This document shows positions 27,452 to 37,197 of a stretch of DNA of 64,000 bases, piece by piece. The position numbers and the translations under genes are program-made. The notes below the pieces were generated by a model that made no database searches, had not been told where the DNA came from, and worked only from the letters and a program-made list of their open reading frames with translations. Within the stretch, counting starts at the first letter, position 1. Every line of letters starts with the position of its first letter. This stretch comes from Burkholderia cepacia GG4 (lineage in GTDB: Bacteria; Pseudomonadota; Gammaproteobacteria; Burkholderiales; Burkholderiaceae). The stretch is from assembly GCF_000292915.1 (NCBI RefSeq), contig NC_018513.1, positions 1,674,001 through 1,738,000 of the forward strand, given 5' to 3'.

Positions 27452-29128
27452 TTACGATTGCGGTTTCTCGACGATCACGCGGCGGTTGTCGCGCGCGATC
27501 ACGCGCATCGGCACGCCTTGCTTGACCAGCGTGTCGTACTGGCCGGGCGGCATGATCGCGAGCGCATGAGTTTCCTGTTGCCAGCGCGCGATCCATTGGT
27601 CGACGGTCGGGATCCATTTGTCCGGCTCGACCGAGATTCCGAACGAGAGCTCGTCCTGACGATGGACCATGATGGTCGTGTGGCCCATATAGAACGGGAA
27701 CGTGTGATCGAGCATCTCGATCGAGTAGAACGGCGTGTCGGCCGGCAGTTTCGCCAGTTCGGCGCGCACGGCGGGCGCGAGCAGCGCGCCGGAGCTGTAG
27801 CGGCCGAATTCGTCGTGGCCCGTGCCGCCGATCGTGCCGAACGCGAGCCACGCGGCGCCGAACGCGGTGATCGCGGCCGCGACGCCTGCGCGGCGGTTCA
27901 GCCAGGCTGCCGCGAGCGTCAGCGCGCCCGCAACTGCGAGGCCTGCATACAGCCACATCTGGAATGCGCGGTACAGCGCGTTCGGCGTGCGGGCGTCGCC
28001 CAGGTAGGCGAGGAAGATGATCCCGAACGCGGCGACCACGACGAACACGAGGTAGCCGAGCAAGTGACGGCGGAACCGGTCGGCGGTCATCAGCGGCAGG
28101 TACGCGCCGATCATCAGCGCGAGCGCCGGCGCGATCGGCAGCACGTACGAGAGCAGCTTCGAATGCGACGCGCTGAAGAACAGGAAGATGAACGCGCTCC
28201 AGATCAGCAGCACGAGCATCGGGGAGAAGCCGTTCGGCTGGCGCGGCATGCGCAGCGCATGGCGGATGCTCTGCCACGCGACCGACAGCCACGGCAGGAA
28301 GCCGACCAGCAGAACCGGCACGAAATAGTAGAACGGGCCCGGGCGGTTCTGTTCCGGGGTCAGGTACCGGCGGAACTGCTGGACGATGAAGAAGAAGTTG
28401 AAGAACTCGGGGTTGCGCTGCTGGACGAGCACGAACCACGGCGTGACGATCGCGAAGAAGATCACGAGGCCGCTGACCAGGTACAGCCGCTTCCACAGGG
28501 CCCAGTCGCGGGCGATCAGCGTATAGAGCACCAGCACCGCGCCCGGCAGGATCAGGCCGACGAGGCCCTTGGACAGCACGGCGAACGCCATCGCGGCCCA
28601 GCACGCCCACATCCAGCCGCGCACCGCGCTCGCGCGCAGCCCGGGCCGCTGCGCGAGCAGCAGCGAGCACAGCGACAGCGCCATCCAGAACGCGAGCCCC
28701 ATGTCGAGCGCGTTGAAGTGGCCCATCAGGTTCCAGTACGGCGAGCACGCGAGCACGACGGCCGCGAGGAAGCCGGACAGCGGGTTGAACAGGCGGGCGC
28801 CGGTGAAGCCGACCAGCAGCACGCCGGCGAAGCTGGCGAGCCCTGTGTAGAGGCGGGCCTGCCACTCGCCGACACCGAACCACGCGAACGTCAGCGCGTT
28901 CAGCCAGGTCTGCAGCGGCGGCTTCTCGAAGTATTTGTAGCCGTTGTAGCGCGGCGTGATCCAGTCGCCGGTGACGAACATTTCCCGCGCCATCTCCGCG
29001 TAGCGGCCTTCGTCGCTCGGGATCAGGTGGCGCAGCCCGAGCGGCGCGAACCAGACGATCGCGAGCGCGACGAGCAGGAGGACGAGCGTGATGCGATTGA
29101 CCGGTAGCCTCGACGGCGTATCGTTCAT
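27452..29128 (-). CDS. arnT: L-Ara4N transferase to lipid A/LPS core (ArnT)
   Basis: A 558-residue GT39-type inner-membrane transferase with about a dozen helices in its N-terminal 420 residues and a periplasmic C-terminal domain. The first periplasmic loop has the conserved acidic SDEGRYAEMAREM (near residues 38-50) and YNGYKYFEKPPLQTWLNALTF (about 59-79), with the Phe-Glu-Lys-Pro-Pro motif typical of ArnT. It moves L-Ara4N from undecaprenyl phosphate to LPS, giving polymyxin resistance. L-Ara4N synthesis is reported essential in B. cenocepacia. Head gene of the cluster. Confidence 0.93.
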   Translation of the reverse strand: MNDTPSRLPVNRITLVLLLVALAIVWFAPLGLRHLIPSDEGRYAEMAREMFVTGDWITPRYNGYKYFEKPPLQTWLNALTFAWFGVGEWQARLYTGLASFAGVLLVGFTGARLFNPLSGFLAAVVLACSPYWNLMGHFNALDMGLAFWMALSLCSLLLAQRPGLRASAVRGWMWACWAAMAFAVLSKGLVGLILPGAVLVLYTLIARDWALWKRLYLVSGLVIFFAIVTPWFVLVQQRNPEFFNFFFIVQQFRRYLTPEQNRPGPFYYFVPVLLVGFLPWLSVAWQSIRHALRMPRQPNGFSPMLVLLIWSAFIFLFFSASHSKLLSYVLPIAPALALMIGAYLPLMTADRFRRHLLGYLVFVVVAAFGIIFLAYLGDARTPNALYRAFQMWLYAGLAVAGALTLAAAWLNRRAGVAAAITAFGAAWLAFGTIGGTGHDEFGRYSSGALLAPAVRAELAKLPADTPFYSIEMLDHTFPFYMGHTTIMVHRQDELSFGISVEPDKWIPTVDQWIARWQQETHALAIMPPGQYDTLVKQGVPMRVIARDNRRVIVEKPQS

Positions 29129-29252
29129 GGATTTTCAGCCTGTTGGTTGTTGTGAGAGCCGCCGGCGGGTTGCGCCGGGGCCGGGCGGGCTGCCGGGTGT
29201 CGATCCGGGGATCGACCCGGTGCGCCGGCCCGAGTTTTTACCGCATCGGGGA

Positions 29253-29627
29253 TTAACGTTCAATTAAGAGCGCGGCGGCGACTTTGCGGCCCTCGGCCAT
29301 CAGGATGTTGTAGGTGCGGCAGGCGGCCTGGAAGTCCATCGTCTCGACGCCGATCCGCTTGGCCGTGAGTGCGGCGAGGAGCCGCGGGTGCGGGAAGCGC
29401 AGCCGCGCGCCGCTGCCGAAGATCACGAGTTCGGGCGCCGGGTCGAGCAGCATCGCGAAATGCTCGGGCGTGAGCGCGTCGAACGACGACACGGGCCAGT
29501 CCTGCACCGGTGCGCCGGGCAGCACGATGACGCTCCCTTCGTGGCGTTGGAGGTTGACGTCGACATAATCGGGGCCGTAGCCGGTGACGGTGTTGAGCGC
29601 GCCGCTCGCGTCCTGGTGCAGTTTCAA
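29253..29627 (-). CDS. Mth938-like (DUF498) domain protein
   Basis: About 124 residues. The start is taken as TTG at 29627 (product begins with KLHQDASGALNTVTGYG), as no ATG or GTG lies nearby and the family begins here. The DUF498/NDUFAF3 fold is visible: YVDVNLQRHEGSVIVLPG, then FDALTPEHFAMLL, LVIFGSGARLRFPHPRLLAAL, and GVETMDFQAACRTYNILMAEGRKVAAALL. Homologues in mitochondria help assemble complex I; the bacterial role is unknown. It precedes arnT on the same strand with a 124-bp gap. Confidence 0.85.
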   Translation of the reverse strand: MKLHQDASGALNTVTGYGPDYVDVNLQRHEGSVIVLPGAPVQDWPVSSFDALTPEHFAMLLDPAPELVIFGSGARLRFPHPRLLAALTAKRIGVETMDFQAACRTYNILMAEGRKVAAALLIER

Positions 29628-29943
29628 ATCGGTATTCCGCGGTTCCGTAGGGGGAAGGTCTGGCAAGGGCCGCACGGGCCCGGGTGGCCGGTTTCGCGAC
29701 CGGCGCGCGCGGGACGCCTGACGGCGCAGGCCCGGAGCGGCTATGGTGCATTGCGAAAGTCGGCCAAAATCCGCTAAATTATAACTTTTTGGTCGCCCCC
29801 GGGCGCCACTTGCGTCGTGCGTCGCCACAAGCCGCGTCCGACCGCCCGCTTTTTCCCAGTCTAGACAGCGCGCACAGACCGGCCGCTCTCCAGTTTTGAT
29901 CCCGTCCCCCCGGCCGCAAGGCCAACCCAGGAACCGTGTCGTC
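29628..29943. other. Divergent intergenic region between Mth938-like gene and alaA
   Basis: No gene in these 316 bp. An AT-rich island near 29770-29792 includes TTATAAC on the plus strand and TATAAT on the minus strand, so divergent promoters probably overlap here. An open frame runs through part of the region but has no family-like sequence. Confidence 0.45.
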
Positions 29944-31182
29944 GTGAAACCGATTCAGAAGTCGAACAAGCTGCTCAACGTCTGCTACGACATCCGTGGC
30001 CCGGTGCTCGAGCACGCGAAGCGCCTCGAGGAAGAAGGCCACCGCATCATCAAGCTGAACATCGGCAACCTCGCGCCGTTCGGTTTCGACGCGCCGGACG
30101 AGATCATCCAGGACATGATCCGCAATCTGCCGTCGTCGTCGGGCTATTCGGATTCGAAAGGCGTGTTCTCGGCCCGCAAGGCCGTGATGCACTACACGCA
30201 GGAAAAGGGTGTCGTCGGCGTCGGCCTCGACGACATCTACATCGGCAACGGCGCGTCCGAGCTGATCGTGATGGCGACCCAGGCGCTGCTGAACGACGGC
30301 GACGAGGTGCTGCTGCCGGCGCCGGACTACCCGCTGTGGACGGCCGCCGTGAGCCTGTCGGGCGGCACGCCCGTGCATTACGTGTGCGACGAGCAGAACG
30401 CGTGGATGCCCGACCTCGACGACATCCGCCGCAAGATCACGCCGAACACCAAGGCGATCGTCGTGATCAACCCGAACAACCCGACCGGCGCGCTTTATTC
30501 CGACGAATTACTGCTCGAGTTGCTCGGAATCGCGCGCGAGTACGGGCTGATCGTGTTCGCCGACGAGGTCTACGACAAGATCGTCTATGACGGGCTCGAG
30601 CACACGGCGCTGGGTTCGCTGTCGGAGGACGTGATCACCGTCACGTTCAACAGCCTGTCGAAGAGCTATCGCTCGTGCGGCTATCGCGCGGGCTGGATGG
30701 CGGTATCGGGCCTCGGCGGCGACAACCGCCGGCGCGCGAAGGATTACCTCGAGGGGCTCGGGATCCTGTCGTCGATGCGCCTGTGCGCGAACGTGCCGGG
30801 GCAGTTCGCGATCCAGACGGCGCTTGGCGGCTACCAGAGCATCAACGAGTTGATCGTGCCGAGCGGGCGCCTGTACAAGCAGCGCGAACTCGCGTATGAC
30901 ATGCTTACGTCGATTCCCGGCGTGACCTGCGTGAAGCCGCAGGCCGCGCTGTACATGTTCCCGCGCCTCGACCCGAAGCTCTACCCGATCCAGAACGACC
31001 AGCAGTTCATCCTCGACCTGTTGCTCGAGGAGCGCGTGCTGCTCGTGCAGGGCACGGGTTTCAACTGGGCGGCACCGGATCACTTCCGCGTGGTGTTCCT
31101 GCCAAACCTCGACGACCTGACCGATTCGATCAACCGGATCGCGCGCTTCCTCGACGGCTACCGCAAGCGCCATTCGGTCTGA
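29944..31182 (+). CDS. alaA: Alanine-synthesising aminotransferase (AlaA type)
   Basis: A 412-residue class I PLP aminotransferase, close to E. coli AlaA (glutamate-pyruvate). It begins KPIQKSNKLLNVCYDIRGPV, has IGNLAPFGFDAPDEI near residue 36, and NPNNPTGALYS near 180. The Schiff-base Lys is in FNSLSKSYRSCGYRAGWM near 240. I choose GTG at 29944, with CCCAGGAACC upstream; a TTG 48 bp earlier has no ribosome-binding site. It is followed by hom and thrC, an order common in Burkholderia and Neisseria. Confidence 0.9.
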   Translation: MKPIQKSNKLLNVCYDIRGPVLEHAKRLEEEGHRIIKLNIGNLAPFGFDAPDEIIQDMIRNLPSSSGYSDSKGVFSARKAVMHYTQEKGVVGVGLDDIYIGNGASELIVMATQALLNDGDEVLLPAPDYPLWTAAVSLSGGTPVHYVCDEQNAWMPDLDDIRRKITPNTKAIVVINPNNPTGALYSDELLLELLGIAREYGLIVFADEVYDKIVYDGLEHTALGSLSEDVITVTFNSLSKSYRSCGYRAGWMAVSGLGGDNRRRAKDYLEGLGILSSMRLCANVPGQFAIQTALGGYQSINELIVPSGRLYKQRELAYDMLTSIPGVTCVKPQAALYMFPRLDPKLYPIQNDQQFILDLLLEERVLLVQGTGFNWAAPDHFRVVFLPNLDDLTDSINRIARFLDGYRKRHSV

Positions 31183-31235
31183 GCGGGCAGGATCACACGG
31201 CATTCATTCATTCTTACTCATCGATCACACGCAGC

Positions 31236-32564
31236 ATGGAACCGATCAAAGTTGGCCTGTTGGGCTTCGGCACCGTCGGCAGCGGCACCTTCACGGTGCT
31301 GCGCCGCAACCAGGAAGAAATCAAGCGACGCGCGGGGCGCGGCATCGAGGTGGCGCGCATTGCAGTGCGCAACCCGGCCAAGGCGCAGGCTGCGCTCGGC
31401 GGTGACGCCGGCGCCGCGCAGATCACCGACGATTTCAATGCGGTCGTCGACGATCCGTCGATCTCGATCATCGCCGAGATGATCGGCGGCACGGGCATCG
31501 CGCGCGAGCTCGTGCTGCGCGCGATCGCGAACGGCAAGCACGTCGTGACCGCGAACAAGGCGCTGCTCGCGGTGCACGGCACCGAGATCTTCGAGGCCGC
31601 GCGCGAAAAAGGCGTGATGGTCGCGTTCGAGGCGGCCGTCGCCGGCGGCATCCCGATCATCAAGGCGCTGCGCGAAGGCCTGACCGCGAACCGCATCCAG
31701 TACATCGCGGGCATCATCAACGGCACGACGAACTACATCCTGTCGGAAATGCGCGACCGCGGGCTCGACTTCGCGACCGCGCTGAAGGCCGCGCAGGAGC
31801 TCGGCTATGCGGAAGCCGATCCGACCTTCGACATCGAAGGCGTCGACGCCGCGCACAAGGCGACCATCATGAGCGCGATCGCGTTCGGCGTGCCGGTCCA
31901 GTTCGACCGCGCGTACGTCGAAGGCATCAGCAAGCTCGACGCGACTGACCTCCGCTACGCGGAAGAGCTCGGCTACCGGATCAAGCTGCTCGGCATCACG
32001 CGCCGCGCCGAGAACGGCATCGAGCTGCGCGTGCACCCGACGCTGATTCCCGAGAAGCGCCTGCTCGCGAATGTCGAGGGCGCGATGAACGCGGTCGTCG
32101 TGCACGGCGACGCGGTCGGCACGACGCTGTACTACGGCAAGGGCGCGGGCGCGGAACCGACCGCGTCGGCGGTCGTCGCGGATCTCGTCGACGTCACGCG
32201 CCTGCATACGGCCGACCCCGAGCATCGCGTGCCGCATCTCGCATTCCAGCCCGACAGCCTGTCGAACACGCCGATCCTGCCGATCGAGGAAGTGACGAGC
32301 GGCTACTACCTGCGCCTGCGCGTGGCCGATCAGACGGGCGTGCTCGCCGACATCACGCGCATCCTCGCCGAAACGGGCATCTCGATCGACGCGCTGCTGC
32401 AGAAGGAATCGGAGCAGGTCGACGACGCGAACGGCGAAACCGACATCATCCTGATCACGCACGAGACGCTCGAGAAGCGCGTCAACGCGGCGATCGCGCA
32501 GATCGAGAGCCTGCCGACGGTGGTCTCGAAGGTGACGAAGCTGCGCATGGAAGCGCTGAACTGA
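31236..32564 (+). CDS. hom: Homoserine dehydrogenase
   Basis: A 442-residue monofunctional enzyme that reduces aspartate semialdehyde to homoserine. The NAD(P) motif VGLLGFGTVGSGTF lies at residues 5-18; AVAGGIPIIKALREGLTANRI near 135-155 and GIINGTTNYILSEM near 161-174 are core signatures; the catalytic Lys lies in the AHKATIMSAIAFG region. A C-terminal ACT domain (LRLRVADQTGVLADITRILAE, from about 355) suggests feedback by threonine. It sits 14 bp before thrC. Confidence 0.96.
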   Translation: MEPIKVGLLGFGTVGSGTFTVLRRNQEEIKRRAGRGIEVARIAVRNPAKAQAALGGDAGAAQITDDFNAVVDDPSISIIAEMIGGTGIARELVLRAIANGKHVVTANKALLAVHGTEIFEAAREKGVMVAFEAAVAGGIPIIKALREGLTANRIQYIAGIINGTTNYILSEMRDRGLDFATALKAAQELGYAEADPTFDIEGVDAAHKATIMSAIAFGVPVQFDRAYVEGISKLDATDLRYAEELGYRIKLLGITRRAENGIELRVHPTLIPEKRLLANVEGAMNAVVVHGDAVGTTLYYGKGAGAEPTASAVVADLVDVTRLHTADPEHRVPHLAFQPDSLSNTPILPIEEVTSGYYLRLRVADQTGVLADITRILAETGISIDALLQKESEQVDDANGETDIILITHETLEKRVNAAIAQIESLPTVVSKVTKLRMEALN

Positions 32565-32578
32565 GGACCAGGAACGAC

Positions 32579-34030
32579 ATGAACTACATCTCCACGCGCG
32601 GCGCCGGCATCGGCGAGCGCCATACGTTCTCCGACATCCTGCTCGGCGGTCTCGCGAAGGACGGCGGGCTGTACCTGCCGGCCGAGTATCCGAAGGTTTC
32701 CGCCGACGAGCTCGCGCGCTGGCGCGCGCTGTCGTACGCGGATCTCGCCTTCGAGATCCTGTCGAAGTTCTGCGACGACGTGCCGGCCGACGACCTGCGC
32801 GCGATCACGCGCCGCACGTACACGGCTGCCGTGTACAGCAACACGCGCCACGGCGAGAACGCGTCCGACATCACGCCGCTGAAAACGCTCGGCACCGAAA
32901 ACGGCGCGGCGCTGTCGCTGCTCGAACTGTCGAACGGCCCGACGCTCGCGTTCAAGGACATGGCGATGCAGCTGCTCGGCAACCTGTTCGAGTACACGCT
33001 CGCGAAGCACGGCGAAGCGCTGAACATCCTCGGCGCGACGTCGGGCGACACGGGCAGCGCGGCCGAGTACGCGATGCGCGGCAAGGCCGGCGTGCGCGTG
33101 TTCATGCTGTCGCCGCACCAGAAGATGAGCGCGTTCCAGACGGCCCAGATGTTCAGCCTGCAGGATCCGAACATCTTCAACCTCGCGGTCGAAGGCGTGT
33201 TCGACGACTGCCAGGACATCGTGAAGGCCGTCTCGAACGATCACGCGTACAAGGCGCAGCAGAAGATCGGCACCGTCAACTCGATCAACTGGGCGCGCGT
33301 CGTCGCGCAGGTCGTGTACTACTTCAAGGGCTATTTCGCGGCGACGCAGTCGAACGACGAGCGCGTGTCGTTCACGGTGCCGTCGGGCAACTTCGGCAAC
33401 GTCTGCGCGGGCCACATCGCGCGGATGATGGGGCTGCCGATCGCGAAGCTGGTGGTCGCGACCAACGAGAACGACGTGCTCGACGAGTTCTTCCGCACCG
33501 GCGCGTATCGCGTGCGCAGCGCCGAAAACACGTATCACACGAGCAGCCCGAGCATGGACATCTCGAAGGCGTCGAACTTCGAGCGCTTCGTGTTCGACCT
33601 GCTCGGACGCGATCCGGCCCGCGTGATGCAGTTGTTCCGCGACGTCGAGGAGAAGGGCGGCTTCGACCTCGCGGCGAGCGGCGATTTCGCGCGCGTGGCC
33701 GAATTCGGCTTCGTGTCGGGTCGCAGCAGCCACACGGACCGCATCGCGACGATCCGCGACGTGTTCGCGCGCTACAGCACGATGATCGATACCCATACCG
33801 CCGACGGCGTGAAGGTCGCGCGCGAGCATCTCGACGCGGGTGTGCCGATGGTGGTGCTCGAGACGGCCCAGCCGATCAAGTTCGGCGAGACGATCCGCGA
33901 AGCGCTCGATCGCGAAGCCGAGCGGCCGGCCGCATTCGACGGGCTCGAGGCGCTGCCGCAGCGTTTCGAGGTCGTGAAGGCCGACGCGCAGCAGGTGAAG
34001 GACTTCATCGCCGCGCATACGGGCGCGTAA
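32579..34030 (+). CDS. thrC: Threonine synthase
   Basis: A 483-residue PLP enzyme that turns O-phosphohomoserine into threonine. It starts NYISTRGAGIGERHTFSDILLGGLAKDG in family fashion. The PLP Lys is in GPTLAFKDMAMQLLGN near residue 127. GATSGDTGSAAEYAM near 150-164 binds the cofactor phosphate. The length fits the long proteobacterial class. Cotranslated with hom; a strong terminator follows the gene. Confidence 0.97.
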   Translation: MNYISTRGAGIGERHTFSDILLGGLAKDGGLYLPAEYPKVSADELARWRALSYADLAFEILSKFCDDVPADDLRAITRRTYTAAVYSNTRHGENASDITPLKTLGTENGAALSLLELSNGPTLAFKDMAMQLLGNLFEYTLAKHGEALNILGATSGDTGSAAEYAMRGKAGVRVFMLSPHQKMSAFQTAQMFSLQDPNIFNLAVEGVFDDCQDIVKAVSNDHAYKAQQKIGTVNSINWARVVAQVVYYFKGYFAATQSNDERVSFTVPSGNFGNVCAGHIARMMGLPIAKLVVATNENDVLDEFFRTGAYRVRSAENTYHTSSPSMDISKASNFERFVFDLLGRDPARVMQLFRDVEEKGGFDLAASGDFARVAEFGFVSGRSSHTDRIATIRDVFARYSTMIDTHTADGVKVAREHLDAGVPMVVLETAQPIKFGETIREALDREAERPAAFDGLEALPQRFEVVKADAQQVKDFIAAHTGA

Positions 34031-34061
34031 CGTAGCGCCGGGCCACGCCCGGTGTCACAGG

Positions 34062-34113
34062 ACGGCCGGAATGCCGATTCGTCGCACGGATCGGGGTTCC
34101 GGCCGTTTTGTTT
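34062..34113 (+). terminator. Terminator after thrC
   Basis: ACGGCCGGAA (34062-34071) pairs with TTCCGGCCGT (34097-34106), with an inner CCGAT/ATCGG helix; TTTTGTTT follows. Confidence 0.85.
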
Positions 34114-34298
34114 GGTGGCGGCCGCGGCGGCGGCCTGGCGCGCGCCTGCGTTCCGCCTGCCGTCCGATGCCCTGCGAAACAAGTGCCAGTGCCGTGCGTT
34201 CGCGCCGATCACAGTTTTCGCATGTCGGTCATATCGCGCGTCCGCGCGACGGCGTCGCTACAATGACGTATTGAATCCAACGATCCCCGATTCCATCG

Positions 34299-35546
34299 AT
34301 GTCGAACCCGAATCCCGCGGCGCCGCGCGCGCCGATGCTGTCGACCGCCGAAGCGCTCGCCGCACTGCTCGACGCCGCGAAGCCGCTGCCCGGCGCCGAA
34401 ACCGTCGCCACGCTGGATGCGCTCGGCCGCGTGCTGGCGGCCGACGTGAGTTCGTCGCTCGACGTGCCGCCGATGCATACGAGCGCGATGGACGGCTATG
34501 CGGTGCGCGTCGCCGACCTGCTGCACGGCGAGCGGCGCCTGCCCGTGTCGCAGCGGATCCCGGCCGGCCATCCGGCCGCGCCGCTCGCGGCGGGCACGGC
34601 CGCGCGGATCTTTACCGGCGCGACGGTGCCGCCCGGCGCGGATGCCGTGGTGATGCAGGAGCAGACGTCGGCCGATGGCGACGCGGTCGAGATCCTGCAT
34701 ACGCCGAAAGCCGGTGAATGGATCACCGCGCAGGGCGCGGACATCCGCCAGGGTTCGGTGATCCTGCCGGCCGGCACGCGGCTCACGCCGCAGGCGCTCG
34801 GCCTCGCCGCGTCGGTCGGTTGTGCGCAGCTGGCGGTCGCGCGGCGGCTGCGCGTCGCGGTGTTCTTCACCGGCGACGAACTGACGATGCCGGGCGAGCC
34901 GCTGAAGCCTGGCGCGATCTACAACTCGAACCGCTTCACGCTGCGCGGGCTGCTGGAGCGGCTCGGCTGCCACGTGACCGACTACGGCATCGTGCCCGAC
35001 TCGCTTGCCGCGACCCGCGACACGCTGCGCGAGGCCGCGCGCGATCACGACGTGATCCTGACGAGCGGCGGCGTATCGGTCGGCGACGAGGATCACGTGA
35101 AGCCGGCCGTCGAGGCCGAAGGGCGGCTCGCGCTGTGGCAGATCGCGATGAAGCCCGGCAAGCCGCTCGCATTCGGCGCGGTGCGCCGCGGCGACGAGCG
35201 CCCCGACGCGCATTTCATCGGGCTGCCCGGCAATCCCGTGTCGAGCTTCGTCACGTTCCTGCTGTTCGTGCGGCCGTTCCTGCTGCGCCTGTCCGGCGTG
35301 CGCGACGTCGCGCCGCGCGCGCTGTCGCTGCGCGCGGACTTTTCGCAAAGCAAGGGCGACCGGCGCAACGAATTTCTGCGGGCGCGCGTCAATGCGGCCG
35401 GCGGCCTGGATCTGTTCCCGAACCAGAGCTCGGCGGTGCTGACGTCGACGGTGTGGGGCGACGGCCTGATCGACAATCCGCCGCAGCACGCGATCAGCGC
35501 AGGCGAGACCGTGCGTTTCATTCCGTTTTCCGAACTGCTGTCGTAA
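34299..35546 (+). CDS. moeA: Molybdopterin molybdotransferase
   Basis: A 415-residue MoeA/Glp protein that inserts molybdate into adenylylated molybdopterin. Family marks: DVPPMHTSAMDGYAVR near residues 54-69, ARIFTGATVPPGADAVVMQEQ near 104-124, the MoCF-biosynthesis domain GAIYNSNRFTLRGLLERLG near 206-224 and TSGGVSVGDEDHVK near 255-268. TACAAT at 34259-34264 is a likely -10 box, giving a leader of about 28 nt. It leads the moeA-moaD-moaE group. Confidence 0.95.
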   Translation: MSNPNPAAPRAPMLSTAEALAALLDAAKPLPGAETVATLDALGRVLAADVSSSLDVPPMHTSAMDGYAVRVADLLHGERRLPVSQRIPAGHPAAPLAAGTAARIFTGATVPPGADAVVMQEQTSADGDAVEILHTPKAGEWITAQGADIRQGSVILPAGTRLTPQALGLAASVGCAQLAVARRLRVAVFFTGDELTMPGEPLKPGAIYNSNRFTLRGLLERLGCHVTDYGIVPDSLAATRDTLREAARDHDVILTSGGVSVGDEDHVKPAVEAEGRLALWQIAMKPGKPLAFGAVRRGDERPDAHFIGLPGNPVSSFVTFLLFVRPFLLRLSGVRDVAPRALSLRADFSQSKGDRRNEFLRARVNAAGGLDLFPNQSSAVLTSTVWGDGLIDNPPQHAISAGETVRFIPFSELLS

Positions 35547-35565
35547 CGCGACGGCTTCCCGACCT

Positions 35566-35823
35566 ATGAAGATTCAGCTGAAGTTCTTTGCAAGCGTGCG
35601 CGAGGCGCTGGGCGTGTCCGACGAGCAGGCCGACGTGCCGGACGGCGTGACGACCGTCGGCGACGTGCGCGCGTGGCTGCGCCTGCGCGGCGGCGCGTGG
35701 GCCGAGACGCTCGCCGAAGGGCGCGCGTTGCGGATGGCGTGCAATCACGAGATGACCGACCCCGGCACGCGGCTTACCGACGGCTGCGAGGTCGCGTTCT
35801 TTCCGCCGGTGACGGGCGGTTGA
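35566..35823 (+). CDS. moaD: Molybdopterin synthase sulfur carrier subunit
   Basis: An 85-residue ubiquitin-fold protein ending in Gly-Gly (FFPPVTGG), the residue pair that is thiocarboxylated. It starts MKIQLKFFASVREALGVSDE, typical of MoaD. It lies 19 bp after moeA and 10 bp before moaE, its partner in the MPT synthase heterotetramer. Confidence 0.96.
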   Translation: MKIQLKFFASVREALGVSDEQADVPDGVTTVGDVRAWLRLRGGAWAETLAEGRALRMACNHEMTDPGTRLTDGCEVAFFPPVTGG

Positions 35824-35833
35824 GGGCCGGGCG

Positions 35834-36310
35834 ATGGCGACAATACGAATCCAGACCGACGACTTCGACCTGAACGCCGAAGTGGCGGCATTGCGCGCGC
35901 GCAATCCCAGGATCGGCGCGGTCGCGTGCTTCGTCGGCACGGTGCGCGACCTGAACGAAGGCGATTCCGTCGCCGCGATGGAGCTCGAGCACTATCCGGG
36001 GATGACCGAGAAGGCGCTCGAGAAGATCGCCGTCGAGGCTGGCCGCCGCTGGCCCGGCATCGACGTCGCGATCGTGCATCGCGTCGGCAGGCTGCTGCCG
36101 CTCGACCAGATCGTGATGGTCGCGACGGTCGCGTCGCATCGCGGCGACGCGTTCGCGTCGTGCGAGTTCGTGATGGATTACCTGAAGACCGAGGCGCCGT
36201 TCTGGAAGAAGGAAACGACGCCGGACGGCGAGCGCTGGGTCGACGCTCGCAGCACCGACGATGCCGCGCTCGCGCGCTGGGGCATCGAATCCGGCAACAC
36301 GCCGCGTTGA
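35834..36310 (+). CDS. moaE: Molybdopterin synthase catalytic subunit
   Basis: A 158-residue MoaE. It shows IGAVACFVGTVRDLNEGD near residues 27-45, MELEHYPGMTEKALEKI near 50-66, and IVHRVGRLLPLDQIVMVATVASHRGDAF near 76-104. The catalytic Lys pair is in LKTEAPFWKKE near 116-127. With MoaD it puts two sulphurs into precursor Z (cPMP). Confidence 0.96.
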   Translation: MATIRIQTDDFDLNAEVAALRARNPRIGAVACFVGTVRDLNEGDSVAAMELEHYPGMTEKALEKIAVEAGRRWPGIDVAIVHRVGRLLPLDQIVMVATVASHRGDAFASCEFVMDYLKTEAPFWKKETTPDGERWVDARSTDDAALARWGIESGNTPR

Positions 36311-36361
36311 GCACGGCGTTCGGCGCATGCGGCGATGTGCCGCAGGCGCCTGATCGTCGCG

Positions 36362-36922
36362 TCAGGCGTCCGGATCGGTGCTGCGCCCGATGATCCGGGT
36401 CGGAAACGGTTCGCCGCGGGCGCGTGACGGCAGCGCGTGCGGATCGTCGCCCGCGTCGCGGCGGCGCGGCGCGATCGCATCGAGCAGTGCCTGCTGCTCG
36501 GGCGGAACCTGATAATCCCAGCCGAAGCGGCTCAACTGCAGGCTCTGCGCGATCCGCAGCGCCGGTTCCATGAAGCGGATGGCCGCGGGCGGCGTGTAGC
36601 GCGCCTCGACGGTCTTTAGGAACAGCGACAGCCAGCGGCTGAAATGCGCGGGCTCGACCCCGTCGAGCGGCTGGTGCGCCTGCTGCACGTTGCCGCGATA
36701 GCCCTTGGTGCCGAGCACGAGGCTCGACCAGAAGCTGACCATCTTCGGCAAATGGTCGTCCCAGCGGCCGTCCAGCTTCGCGTCGAACACGGGCCCGAGC
36801 AGCGGATCGGCGCGCACCCGATCGTAGAACGCGTAGACGAGGTCGCGGATGTTGTCTTCGGTCGGTTCGGCGTCGCGCGGGCGGGCCGGCGCGGTATCGG
36901 GCGAGGCAGGCAGGGCAGTCAT
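36362..36922 (-). CDS. Group III truncated haemoglobin
   Basis: A 186-residue protein whose residues about 20-140 form a 2-on-2 globin: EDNIRDLVYAFYDRVRADPLLGPVF, then DDHLPKMVSFWSSLVLGTKGYRGN and a proximal His in VQQAHQPLD followed by FSRWLSLFLKTVE. The Trp and pattern fit group III (Ctb-like). Such globins bind O2 and NO; Campylobacter Ctb is induced by nitrosative stress. The C-terminal 40 residues are Pro/Arg-rich and extra. I start at 36922 rather than further upstream. It is divergent from an NsrR-like gene, which suggests NO control. Confidence 0.88.
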   Translation of the reverse strand: MTALPASPDTAPARPRDAEPTEDNIRDLVYAFYDRVRADPLLGPVFDAKLDGRWDDHLPKMVSFWSSLVLGTKGYRGNVQQAHQPLDGVEPAHFSRWLSLFLKTVEARYTPPAAIRFMEPALRIAQSLQLSRFGWDYQVPPEQQALLDAIAPRRRDAGDDPHALPSRARGEPFPTRIIGRSTDPDA

Positions 36923-37020
36923 GGCAAAAAGGGCCGGGAAAGTCGGGGCGCTGGCGCGGCGTTGGCGACGCATCGGCTGAACGGCAACACGGGCAACGCG
37001 CAGGACGCCGACAGGATTTT

Positions 37021-37073
37021 GACGCAAAATAGCGTCCACCAATGCCTGAAAAATGTGTAGATGTCATGCATCT
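37021..37073. promoter_or_regulatory. Inverted repeats between the truncated haemoglobin and nsrR-like genes
   Basis: AGATG-TCATG-CATCT at 37059-37073 has 5-bp arms, and its minus-strand half-site AAGATGCATG matches the NsrR half-site AAGATGCATTT well. GACGC-AAAATA-GCGTC at 37021-37036 is a second perfect repeat. The second half-site at the expected NsrR spacing is weak, so binding is only a suggestion. Confidence 0.4.
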
Positions 37074-37197
37074 TATTGCGCGCAGGCCGTCCCGGCAACC
37101 CGGTGCCGTCAAGCGGCGTCGACAGCCGGCCCGGCGTGCGTTCCGATCGACCCGGTTCGCGTAATCGGGGCGCGATCGATTATTCCCGTATTTGCTT